From Planctomycetota bacterium (GTDB lineage: Bacteria; Planctomycetota; UBA8742; UBA2392): 42,935 bases of DNA. Location of the stretch: contig JAJVIO010000079.1 in assembly GCA_022071975.1 (NCBI GenBank), positions 1 through 42,935 on the forward strand. Direction: 5' to 3'. Under the pieces are notes generated by a model that ran no database searches, was not told the origin of the DNA, and saw nothing but the letters and a program-made list of their open reading frames with translations. This document shows positions 6,905 to 14,007 of the stretch, piece after piece. The translations under genes and the position numbers were made by a program. Position 1 is the stretch's first letter. Every line of letters begins with the position of its first letter.

Positions 6905-7849
6905 ATGAAGAGCTGGATGAAGCTGAGCATGGCGACGCTGCTGCTTGCGGCGCTCGCGGTACCGACGATCGCGCAGGAGTCCGACAAGGCGGCCCGCACC
7001 TTCAACCTGAAGGAGAAGTTCGCCAAGGACCAGAAGGTCACCGAAACCAAGGAAGAGAACAACAACACCGACGTCGCCCTGGAGGACGGCACGGTGCTTG
7101 AGTCGAACTCCGAGACCGAAACCGGCACCAAGATCATGGAAGTGCTGGCCGTGTCGGAAGACGGCAAGATCACCCAGGCGCGCGTGCGCTGGACCAAGGG
7201 CACCACCATCACCGAAGTCACCAAGCTGGGCCAGGAGCCCACGGACCCGGTCGAGATGGACTCCCAGCTCAAGGGCGCCTCGATCCTGTACACCTTCAAC
7301 GCCGAAACCAAGAAGTGGGAGTCGAAGCTCGAGAAGGGCGACGCCGAGTTGAAAGACGTCAAGAAGCAGCTCAACAAGACCGACCCCTTCGCCAACGCCT
7401 TCATCCCCAACCGCGAAGTCAAGCTGGGCGAAACCTGGGATGCCGACGCAGACGCCCTCAAGGCCATGTTCTCGGGCGATGACACCATCGAGCTGAAGGA
7501 AGCCACCGGCACCTGCAAGGCCGAGGAAGTCGTCAAGGAAGGCGAAGTTGAGCTGCTGCGCGTCTCCTTCGAGACCAAGCTCAAGGGCAAGCTGAAAGAT
7601 GAAAACATCGGCGAGCCGGAAATCACCGCCGGCAACAAGGGCAGCTATCTGTGGGACATCAAGGAAGGCCGCATCGTCCGCGTGAACATGGAAAACACCG
7701 GCGAGTTCAACGCCACCGTGCAGCACCCGCAGGCCGGCGCCCTGAAGCTGACCATCACCATCAAGGGCGAGGCCGAGATGAAACAGGCCTTCGGCAAGGT
7801 CGGCGACAAGGAAGAAGAAGAGAAGGAAGAAGGCGGCATGGACGGCTAG
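6905..7849 (+). CDS. Secreted protein of unknown function
   Basis: A 314-residue protein with a clear signal peptide (MKSWMKLSMATLLLAAL followed by a cleavage site near AQE) and a strong Shine-Dalgarno AAGGAG (6893-6898). The mature part is highly charged, Lys/Glu-rich and lacks Cys; its strand-like segments with regularly spaced TGT and GKI motifs suggest a beta-rich periplasmic or outer-surface domain. The end is an acidic/Lys cluster and GGMDG. An upstream start at 6764 is rejected because it lacks a signal sequence and ribosome site. I do not recognise the family. A strong hairpin follows. Confidence 0.8.
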   Translation: MKSWMKLSMATLLLAALAVPTIAQESDKAARTFNLKEKFAKDQKVTETKEENNNTDVALEDGTVLESNSETETGTKIMEVLAVSEDGKITQARVRWTKGTTITEVTKLGQEPTDPVEMDSQLKGASILYTFNAETKKWESKLEKGDAELKDVKKQLNKTDPFANAFIPNREVKLGETWDADADALKAMFSGDDTIELKEATGTCKAEEVVKEGEVELLRVSFETKLKGKLKDENIGEPEITAGNKGSYLWDIKEGRIVRVNMENTGEFNATVQHPQAGALKLTITIKGEAEMKQAFGKVGDKEEEEKEEGGMDG

Positions 7850-7876
7850 ACGCCCGTGCGCTGGAGTTTTCATACA

Positions 7877-7904
7877 AAGCGGGACGCCCAAGGGCGTCCC
7901 GCTT
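7877..7904 (+). terminator. Strong GC hairpin after the secreted protein gene
   Basis: AAGCGGGACGCCC and its perfect complement GGGCGTCCCGCTT flank a 2-nt AA, giving a 13-bp stem 28 bp after the stop. There is no long T-run, so termination is likely but not certain. Confidence 0.65.
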
Positions 7905-7907
7905 CAC

Positions 7908-7980
7908 GTAGGGACACGCGGCCGCGTGTCCCTACGATCATTGCAGACCGCGGCCAGGACACGCGGCAGCGTGTCCCTAC
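7908..7980. repeat. Pair of related palindromes
   Basis: A perfect 28-nt palindrome (GTAGGGACACGCGG and its complement, 7908-7935) is followed 22 bp later by GGACACGC-GGCA-GCGTGTCC (7957-7976) ending in the same CCTAC. The two are copies of one palindromic unit. They lie between a terminator and the DUF1549 gene, in the position typical of REP-like elements. Confidence 0.75.
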
Positions 7981-8058
7981 CCCGCGCTTTTCATTCCTCG
8001 CCTGCAAGCTGCCGGCGTAGAATCGGAAAGATCACTCGAACCCGGAATGGAGCCCGCC

Positions 8059-9822
8059 ATGCGCAGACTGGCCCTGCTCGCGTTGCCGCCCCTGGCGGCC
8101 GCCTGCCTGCTGATTTCGCTGCTCGACCAGCCCCGCGCCCAGGAGCCCGCCAAGACCAGCAGCAATCCCGACCTCACCGCGCGCATCGACGCCGAAATCG
8201 AGAAGGTCTGGAAGCGCGACGGCATCAAGCCCGCCGCCCAGGCCGACGACGCGGAATTCCTGCGCCGCGTCTACCTCGACACCGTGGGCGAGCCTCCCAC
8301 CTGGCTGGAAGTCACCCAGTTCCTCGACTCCAGCGACAAGGACAAACGCGCCAAGCTGATCGACCAGCTGATCGAAGACCCGCGCTTCGGGCAGCACATG
8401 GCCGACCACTGGACCGTAATGCTGACCCCGCGCCGCGCCGACACGCTGTCGGCCGCGCACCTGCTGGCCCAGTGGATCGCCGAGAAGGTAAACCAGGATG
8501 TCGGCTTCCACACTGTGATCCGCGAGCTGGTGACCGCCGAGGGCGAGCTGGTGGACAACCCGGCGGTGATCCCCTGGTTCGCCGAGGGCGAGGGCGTGCG
8601 CTTCACGGACATGATCGGCAAGCTCAGCAAGAACCTGATGGGCGTGCAGATCCAGTGCGCCGAGTGCCACGACCACCCCTACGACGAAAAGCTGACGCAG
8701 AAGAGCTTCCAGGGCATGGCCGCCTTCCTGACCGCCACCCAGGCCCAGATCGACAACCGCGTGGTCCCCGGCCGCGCCTTCGTGCGCACCAACGCCGACG
8801 CGCCCAACAAGGTGCTCAAGGCCGCCGCGATGTACGACAAGCTGACGCCGCAGCAGAAGGCGCAGGTGGACCTGTACATCAACTACGTGAAGCCGGTGAC
8901 GCTCGACGGCCAGGCGGTCGACACCCGCGACCCCAAGGTTTGGCGCACCAAGCTGGCGACCTGGATGCTCGACAACGTGCAGACCCGCCGCTACGTGGCC
9001 AACCGCGTCTGGAGCATCGCCTTCGGCAGCGGTCTGCTGAACCCGGTGGATGACTTCACGCCCCTGAACGAGGCCAGCCACCCGGAGTTGCTTGAATTGC
9101 TGGCCGAAGACCTGCAAGCGAACAAGTGGAGCATCAAGCGCCTGTACCGCGCGATTCTCAAGAGCCGCGCATACCAGCTTTCCAGCAAGGACGCGCCCAA
9201 GAAGGCCGAGCGCTGGCACTTCGCAAGCTACCCGGTGCGGCCCCTGACGGCCGAGCAGTTCCTGGCCACGCTGCTGCGCCTGTTGGATGACGAGCAGGTG
9301 AAGCCCCTGGTGGCAAGCTACCGCGACGGCTCCATCGAGGCGGGCAAGAAGCAGATCAAGGACCGCGAGGCGCAACAGAAGAAGGACGGCGGCGATTACT
9401 ACACATTTGACCACGCCACCATGAACCGCTTCGGCGAACAGTTCGAGCGTATCGACGGCCGCTGGTTCATCGCGCGCTGGGCGGCGGGCCGCTATTCAAG
9501 CCTGTCCCAGGACGACGAGATGACGGGCGGCGAGAATTTTACGATGAGCATCAACCAGGCGCTGGCGGTGATGAACGGCGAGTTCACCAACGCGCTGGCG
9601 GGCAGCGGCAAGGACAGCCTGCTGCAGAGGATCGGCAAGAGCTTCGAGACGTATGAGGAAAGAATCGAGGCGCTGTATGTGATGGTGCTGTCGCGCAGGC
9701 CGAGCAACGAAGAATCGAAGCAATTGAGGGACTACTTCGAAAACGCCGAAAACCCCACGGCGGCCGCCGAAGACCTGCTGTACGCGCTGCTGATGACCAC
9801 CGAGTTCGCCACGAGTCATTGA
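8059..9822 (+). CDS. Secreted DUF1549/DUF1553-family protein with CxxCH site (paralogue 1)
   Basis: A 587-residue protein from ATG 8059 (an in-frame ATG at 8047 lacks a ribosome site; TGGAG lies 7 nt before 8059). Signal peptide MRRLALLALPPLAAACLL. Residues 30-230 match DUF1549: a helical DAEFLRRVYLDTVG motif, DPRFGQHMADHW, and GVQIQCAECHDHPYD with a haem-type CxxCH (200-204). The C-terminal half matches DUF1553 (YVANRVWSIAFGSGLLNPVDDF, HPELLELLAEDL, SRAYQLSS, ending ALLMTTEFATSH). These families are hugely expanded in Planctomycetota, often with cytochrome-like domains, and are usually followed by a DUF1501 protein; none is present here. Their role is unknown; secretion and possible haem binding are inferences. 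Confidence 0.9.
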   Translation: MRRLALLALPPLAAACLLISLLDQPRAQEPAKTSSNPDLTARIDAEIEKVWKRDGIKPAAQADDAEFLRRVYLDTVGEPPTWLEVTQFLDSSDKDKRAKLIDQLIEDPRFGQHMADHWTVMLTPRRADTLSAAHLLAQWIAEKVNQDVGFHTVIRELVTAEGELVDNPAVIPWFAEGEGVRFTDMIGKLSKNLMGVQIQCAECHDHPYDEKLTQKSFQGMAAFLTATQAQIDNRVVPGRAFVRTNADAPNKVLKAAAMYDKLTPQQKAQVDLYINYVKPVTLDGQAVDTRDPKVWRTKLATWMLDNVQTRRYVANRVWSIAFGSGLLNPVDDFTPLNEASHPELLELLAEDLQANKWSIKRLYRAILKSRAYQLSSKDAPKKAERWHFASYPVRPLTAEQFLATLLRLLDDEQVKPLVASYRDGSIEAGKKQIKDREAQQKKDGGDYYTFDHATMNRFGEQFERIDGRWFIARWAAGRYSSLSQDDEMTGGENFTMSINQALAVMNGEFTNALAGSGKDSLLQRIGKSFETYEERIEALYVMVLSRRPSNEESKQLRDYFENAENPTAAAEDLLYALLMTTEFATSH

Positions 9823-9824
9823 CC

Positions 9825-10139
9825 GCGGGCATCCCGCCCGCAGCGCCCCGAGAGTCGTTCCGGAAGCGGGAGTCCCGCCCGCAGCGCCCCGAGAGTCGTT
9901 CCGGAAGCGGGAGTCCCGCCCGCCGCGCCCCGACGGGCCGTACCGGAACGCGGGCGCCCCGCCCGCCGCGCCCCGGAGGGCCATCCGGAACGCGGGAGTC
10001 CCGCCCGCCGCGCCCCAAGGGCCGTACCGGAACGCGGGAGTCCCGAGGGCCGATCCGGAACGCGGGCGTCCCGCCCGCAGCGCCCCGAAGGGCCGTACCG
10101 GATCGCGGGCGTCTCGCCCGCCGCGCCCCGAAGGGGCGC
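9825..10139. repeat. Tandem array of about eight 41-43 bp GC-rich units
   Basis: Units begin at 9825, 9866, 9907, 9950, 9992, 10034, 10062 and 10105; the sixth is shortened to 28 bp. Each contains the self-complementary core GCGGG-x-x-x-CCCGC followed by GCGCCCCGA and CCGTACCGGA-like sequence. Period 42 is a multiple of three, so long repetitive reading frames appear on the minus strand but are not credible genes. Together with the REP-like elements after it, this fills the gap between 9823 and 10238. Confidence 0.85.
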
Positions 10140-10149
10140 CGGCCTGTAG

Positions 10150-10192
10150 CCACGGGTGAAGCGCGCGGCGAAGCCGCGAGCGCAACCCGTGG
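10150..10192 (+). repeat. REP-like element, left of the transposase
   Basis: A 43-nt hairpin: outer stem CCACGGGT/ACCCGTGG, inner stem GCGGC-GAA-GCCGC. It is nearly identical, in reverse orientation, to 10751-10793 on the other side of the transposase gene. Confidence 0.8.
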
Positions 10193-10209
10193 ACAGGATC
10201 GTCAAAGAA

Positions 10210-10232
10210 CCCCTGCCCCGAAGGGGCAGGGG
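10210..10232 (-). terminator. Strong hairpin just after the transposase gene
   Basis: CCCCTGCCCC-GAA-GGGGCAGGGG, a perfect 10-bp stem with a 3-nt loop, ending 6 bp after the transposase stop. The core GCCCC/GGGGC recurs in the repeats on the other side, so it may be part of the repeat family rather than a dedicated terminator. Confidence 0.6.
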
Positions 10233-10238
10233 AAGCGC

Positions 10239-10691
10239 TCAATCAAACACATACTGCTCGTCAAACTCGATCTCATGCAACCGCAGCATCCGCAGCAACT
10301 CCGTCTTGAAGTCTTCTTTCGCGTGATGTGCCCGCTGTCCCGCGATGTACTTCTTGACGGCCGCCTCCTGCGACTTGCTCACGCTGAACACGCTGTAGCC
10401 TTCCTGCCAGGCAAACGACTTCAACGCCGGATACTCGTCGTGCACCCATTTCGACGAACGTGCTTTCACAGTCCGCATCAGGTCAGAGATCCTCCCATCC
10501 GTGCGCCAGCGCAGGTACAAGTGCACGTGGTCCTCGATGCCCCCGATGTCGTAGAGCACGCCCTTTTCGGCGCGGATGATGCCGCCCATGTACGGGTAGA
10601 GGCGTTCGGCGAGTTCCGGAGAAATCCACGGTTCGCGGTGCTTGGTGCTGAACACGACGTGCAACAGAACCTGCGAATAGGTGCCGGGCAT
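10239..10691 (-). CDS. IS200-like (REP-associated tyrosine) transposase
   Basis: A 150-residue Y1 transposase of the HUH superfamily. HVVFSTKHR near the N-terminus, the HUH motif H55-V-H57 within GGIEDHVHLYL, and the probable catalytic tyrosine Y115 in VKKYIAGQRAHH are all present, so the enzyme looks intact. Such proteins cut single-stranded DNA at hairpins. No adjacent tnpB and no classic insertion-sequence ends are visible; instead the gene is flanked by inverted REP-like hairpins, the arrangement of RAYT systems in which a domesticated transposase spreads REPs. A weak Shine-Dalgarno (AAAGG) precedes ATG 10691. Confidence 0.9.
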   Translation of the reverse strand: MPGTYSQVLLHVVFSTKHREPWISPELAERLYPYMGGIIRAEKGVLYDIGGIEDHVHLYLRWRTDGRISDLMRTVKARSSKWVHDEYPALKSFAWQEGYSVFSVSKSQEAAVKKYIAGQRAHHAKEDFKTELLRMLRLHEIEFDEQYVFD

Positions 10692-10715
10692 GATGCGCCT
10701 TTCGTTGCCTTCCTT

Positions 10716-10730
10716 CGCCCCTTCGGGGCG
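10716..10730. repeat. Short hairpin CGCCCC-TTC-GGGGCG
   Basis: A 6-bp stem with TTC loop lying 25 bp upstream of the transposase start. It resembles the GCCCCTTCGGGGC element that recurs inside the 86-bp repeats downstream. Confidence 0.55.
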
Positions 10731-10750
10731 ACGATTCCTCTAACCGGTTT

Positions 10751-10793
10751 CCACGGGTTGCGCGCGCGGCTTCGCCGCTTGCTCCACCCGTGG
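10751..10793 (-). repeat. REP-like element, right of the transposase
   Basis: Reverse-complement counterpart of 10150-10192: CCACGGGTTG, GCGGC-TTC-GCCGC and CACCCGTGG. The two hairpins bracket the transposase in inverted orientation. Confidence 0.8.
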
Positions 10794-10990
10794 CTACAAC
10801 CCAATGCCCCTTCGGGGCAGGTAAAGACTGAATCCTTCTCCCATGGGCGGGGCGGCTGCGCCGCTTGCTCCACCCGTGGCTACAATCCAATGCCCCTTCG
10901 GGGCAGGTAAAGACTGAACCCTTCTCCCATGGGCGGGGCGGCTGCGCCGCTTGCTCCACCCGTGGCTACAATCCAATGCCCCTTCGGGGC
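10773..10990. repeat. Direct repeats of 86 bp, about 2.5 copies
   Basis: CGCCGCTTGCTCCACCCGTG starts at 10773, 10859 and 10945, exactly 86 bp apart. Each unit holds half of the REP-like hairpin, then GGCTACAA, a GCCCC-TTC-GGGGC hairpin and GGTAAAGACTGAA. Copies two and three are almost identical, implying recent amplification. These repeats occupy the gene-free stretch 10692-11009. Confidence 0.88.
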
Positions 10991-11009
10991 GCACTGCCTG
11001 TGCGTGGCG

Positions 11010-12056
11010 CTACTCTCTGCGCAGGCTGTTCATCACGCGCTCGGATACCGCGCCGTCCACGGCCTCGGTTTCGGAAACGCTGATGATCACCGCGTCGCGG
11101 CCGTCAAAGAATCCCTGCACGACGGCGCGGCTGCCGTCGGTCAACTGGAAGGTCACCCGGTACATGCGGATGCCGTTGACGTTCACGTCGCTGCCGGACT
11201 TCGAGCTGACGTACTGCGCGTCGTACTGCGTCTCGAGCTGGTTGCGGAACTCCGCTTCCTCAAAGAACCAGTCCGGCGCCAGGCGCGTGCAGCTCATCTC
11301 GACCATGTACTGGTGGCGGTCCAGCGTGTAGCCGGCTTCGTAGGGCGCCTCCGCGCTCGACGGCAACTGCTTGCGCACAGGCTCACCGGGCATCTCGACC
11401 GTCACCCGCAACTCCGGGTCACGCACGGTCTGCCAGGCGCTTTCACTTACCGTGGTTTCCGCCACAAAACTTGCCACGGCCGCGCCTGCGCCGCCGATCA
11501 CCAGCAGGCCCCCGAAAATCAGCAAAGCCGCCCCCACCGTGCCCAGCGTGCGCGGCGTCGCGGGGGCCGGCGCGCTCACGCCGTAGGGGTTGAAAGCCGA
11601 TGCCTCAGGCGATGGGTAGGGCTGCGGCGCCCACGATTGGGACAGGTCCTTGGCGCTGATCGCGCGCGCCAGCGCAACAAACGCAATCGCAAAGAAAACG
11701 ATGCCGCACAGCGGGCTGGGCGGCCCCTTGCCGGACTCCGCCGACTCCGAAATCCAGTTGACCACGGCCCCCAGCGCGACCAGGGCCATCAGCACGACGC
11801 CGACGATCGCGCCCCAGCGCTGCCGGCGCGCGATGGCGGCCGTGATGCCGATCGTGATCCCGGCCAGGATCGCCCCCATGCCCAGCAGCACGCCGGGCGG
11901 GCCGAACTCGGGATTCGGAGAACGCAGCTGGATGACGCCAATACCAAGCATCACCACAGTGTTGAGGCCAAGGATGATGCCGAACGCCAGCGCCGCGTCG
12001 CGGTACGCTTTCTGGAACTTGCGGGCATCGTCATGGTAAGTGCGTGTTGGTTGCAT
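11010..12056 (-). CDS. Multi-pass membrane protein with C-terminal extracytoplasmic domain, unknown function
   Basis: A 348-residue protein from ATG 12056; a longer frame to 12212 has no conserved look. After a charged N-terminus (YHDDARKFQKAYRD) there are four membrane helices (about 20-45, 52-75, 81-102, 112-132), a Pro/Ser-rich cytosolic linker, a fifth Gly-rich helix (about 165-195), and a soluble domain of about 150 residues with alternating strands (LRVTVEMPGEPV, YRVTFQLTDGSRAVVQGFF, DAVIISVSET). I do not recognise a family. The CAGACT seven nucleotides before the ATG is a weak leaderless candidate. It lies between the repeat island and the second DUF1549 gene on the opposite strand. 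Confidence 0.7.
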   Translation of the reverse strand: MQPTRTYHDDARKFQKAYRDAALAFGIILGLNTVVMLGIGVIQLRSPNPEFGPPGVLLGMGAILAGITIGITAAIARRQRWGAIVGVVLMALVALGAVVNWISESAESGKGPPSPLCGIVFFAIAFVALARAISAKDLSQSWAPQPYPSPEASAFNPYGVSAPAPATPRTLGTVGAALLIFGGLLVIGGAGAAVASFVAETTVSESAWQTVRDPELRVTVEMPGEPVRKQLPSSAEAPYEAGYTLDRHQYMVEMSCTRLAPDWFFEEAEFRNQLETQYDAQYVSSKSGSDVNVNGIRMYRVTFQLTDGSRAVVQGFFDGRDAVIISVSETEAVDGAVSERVMNSLRRE

Positions 12057-12210
12057 AGCGCAAAGTCTGCAACAGCGGCTCGTTTGTGGGAATCCCAAAA
12101 TCACGAACAGGCGACCGCCGCGCCGGAATTTCGTTGCTTGAAACCCAAAATACCGCAACCCCGAATCTCCGGGTGGGTAACATGACCGGTGCGACGCGGC
12201 GGGAGATGCC

Positions 12211-14007
12211 ATGAACCGCTATCTGCTGTTTTCACTGGCCCTCGCGGCCTCCTTGTGCACATTGGCCGCCTTCGTGCCCGCGCGCGCCGATGAAATCCAA
12301 CCCGAGCGCAAGACCGAAGCCGCCCCCGCCAAACCCAGCGAGGCCGAACTCACGGCCGTAATCGACCGCGAAATCGCCAAAGTATGGGAGCGCGACGGCG
12401 TCACCCCGGCGCCGCGCAGCGACGACGCCGAGTTCCTGCGCCGCGTGTACCTGGATGTCGTTGGCATGCCGCCCCGCGCCGACGAAGCGGCCGCCTTTCT
12501 CGACGACAATTCGCCCGACAAGCGCGCGAAGCTGATCGACAAGCTGGTAGACGACCCCCGCTTCGGCGAACACCTGGCCGACCAGTGGCTCACAGTGCTG
12601 GTAGGCCGCGGCAAGGCCGCCCAGAACGCCGACCTGGTGCTGGGCGTGTGGCTGGCCGAGCAGTTCAACGCCGGGCGCGGCTTCGACCAGGTCATCTACG
12701 AAATGATCAGCGCCCAGGGCAAAATGTCCGACAACCCGGCGGCGGCATACTACGGCGCGAAGAAAGAAATCCGCACCGCCGACGTCGCGGGCGAAGCCAC
12801 CAAGCACTTCACGGGCGTGCAGATCCAGTGCGCCCAGTGCCACGACCACCCCTACGAGGAAAACTGGAAGGTCGCCGACTTCAACGGCGTGGCCAGTTTC
12901 TTCTGGCCCCTGCAGATGCGTAACAAGGGCGACCAGCGCCCCAAGCAGGGCGACGTGTTCGACCAGAAGGGCGAACGCGCGGACTTCAAGAAACTCGAGA
13001 AGAAGCTCGCCAAGGCCGACGCCGAGAAGCGCGAGAAACTCATGAAGTCGTCCCAGTGGCAAGCACCCAAGTTCCTGGGCGGCGAGCCGCTGCAGGTGGA
13101 CGACGCCCGCCTGTGGCGCAAGGCCTGGGCCGCCTGGGTGATCGACGCCGCCAACGCGCAGACGCAGAAGTACGTCGCCAACCGCTTCTGGAGCTTCCTG
13201 TTCGGCAGCGGCCTGCACAACCCGGTGGACGACTTCAACAGCTTCAACGAGCCCAGCCACCCGGAGCTGCTGCAGGCGCTGGCCGTTGATCTGCGCGACA
13301 GCGGCTTCGACATCAAGCGGATGTATCGGTCAATCCTGAAGTCGCGCACCTGGCAGCTTTCCAGCCTGCCGGCAAAGGGCGCCGAAACCTGGCACTTCGC
13401 GAGCTACCCGGTGCGGCAATTGAGCCCGGAACAGTTCTTCGCGGCGCTGATCAACGTGCGCAACCAGTCGCAGACCAAACGCGGCATGCGCGAAGGCAAG
13501 AACCCCTACACAAAGGAACTGCAGGAGGCCGAGCGCTACCTCAAGCGCGAGGCCGAGGGCAAGCTGGGCAAGAACGAGAAGCGCTTCGAGTACGACCTGG
13601 ACGCGATCGAGAAGCTGCGCGCGCAGCTGGATCGCATGTCCGACGACTGGTGGCTGCGGCGCGCGGCCTCGCGCAACTTCGCGCGCTCAAGTGACGACGA
13701 CGAAATGACCGAGGCCGACGGTTTCAGCCTCACCATCGACCAGGCCCTGCTGGTGATGAACGGCGAGGCCACCACCCTGCTGAGCGACTGGGGCAAGGGC
13801 TCGGTGCTCGATGGCGTGACAGGCAGCAGCGATAAACTGGAAAAGCAGGTCGAGCGCCTGTATCTGGTCGTGCTCTCAAGACGGCCCACAGCGGCCGAAA
13901 GCAAACGGCTCACCGAGCACATCAAGCAGGCCGACAACCAGAAGGCCGCCTGGGAAGACGCCCTCTTCAGCCTGCTGGTAGGCACGGAGTTCGCAACCAC
14001 GCACTGA
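12211..14007 (+). CDS. Secreted DUF1549/DUF1553-family protein with CxxCH site (paralogue 2)
   Basis: A 598-residue protein with signal peptide MNRYLLFSLALAASLC and a Shine-Dalgarno GGGAG before ATG 12211. It follows paralogue 1 along its full length: DAEFLRRVYLDVVGMPP, DPRFGEHLADQW, FTGVQIQCAQCHDHPYE (CxxCH at 207-211), YVANRFWSFLFGSGLHNPVDDF, HPELLQALAVDL, and the ending LVGTEFATTH. It has an extra Lys/Glu-rich coiled-coil-like insertion (KKLEKKLAKADAEKREK) after the CxxCH. The shared length, order and ending indicate an old duplication. No DUF1501 partner follows. Its stop is directly adjacent to the stop of the convergent ELWxxDGT gene. Confidence 0.9.
   Translation: MNRYLLFSLALAASLCTLAAFVPARADEIQPERKTEAAPAKPSEAELTAVIDREIAKVWERDGVTPAPRSDDAEFLRRVYLDVVGMPPRADEAAAFLDDNSPDKRAKLIDKLVDDPRFGEHLADQWLTVLVGRGKAAQNADLVLGVWLAEQFNAGRGFDQVIYEMISAQGKMSDNPAAAYYGAKKEIRTADVAGEATKHFTGVQIQCAQCHDHPYEENWKVADFNGVASFFWPLQMRNKGDQRPKQGDVFDQKGERADFKKLEKKLAKADAEKREKLMKSSQWQAPKFLGGEPLQVDDARLWRKAWAAWVIDAANAQTQKYVANRFWSFLFGSGLHNPVDDFNSFNEPSHPELLQALAVDLRDSGFDIKRMYRSILKSRTWQLSSLPAKGAETWHFASYPVRQLSPEQFFAALINVRNQSQTKRGMREGKNPYTKELQEAERYLKREAEGKLGKNEKRFEYDLDAIEKLRAQLDRMSDDWWLRRAASRNFARSSDDDEMTEADGFSLTIDQALLVMNGEATTLLSDWGKGSVLDGVTGSSDKLEKQVERLYLVVLSRRPTAAESKRLTEHIKQADNQKAAWEDALFSLLVGTEFATTH

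Noticed and set aside
9496-10242. Minus-strand frames with repeated GAAGGTPAF-like peptides
   Set aside because: They arise because the tandem unit is 42 bp, a multiple of three; also overlap the DUF1549 gene. No start or promoter.
9825-10990. CRISPR array
   Set aside because: The 42-bp units are contiguous without unique spacers, and the 86-bp repeats are tandem copies. No cas genes are present.
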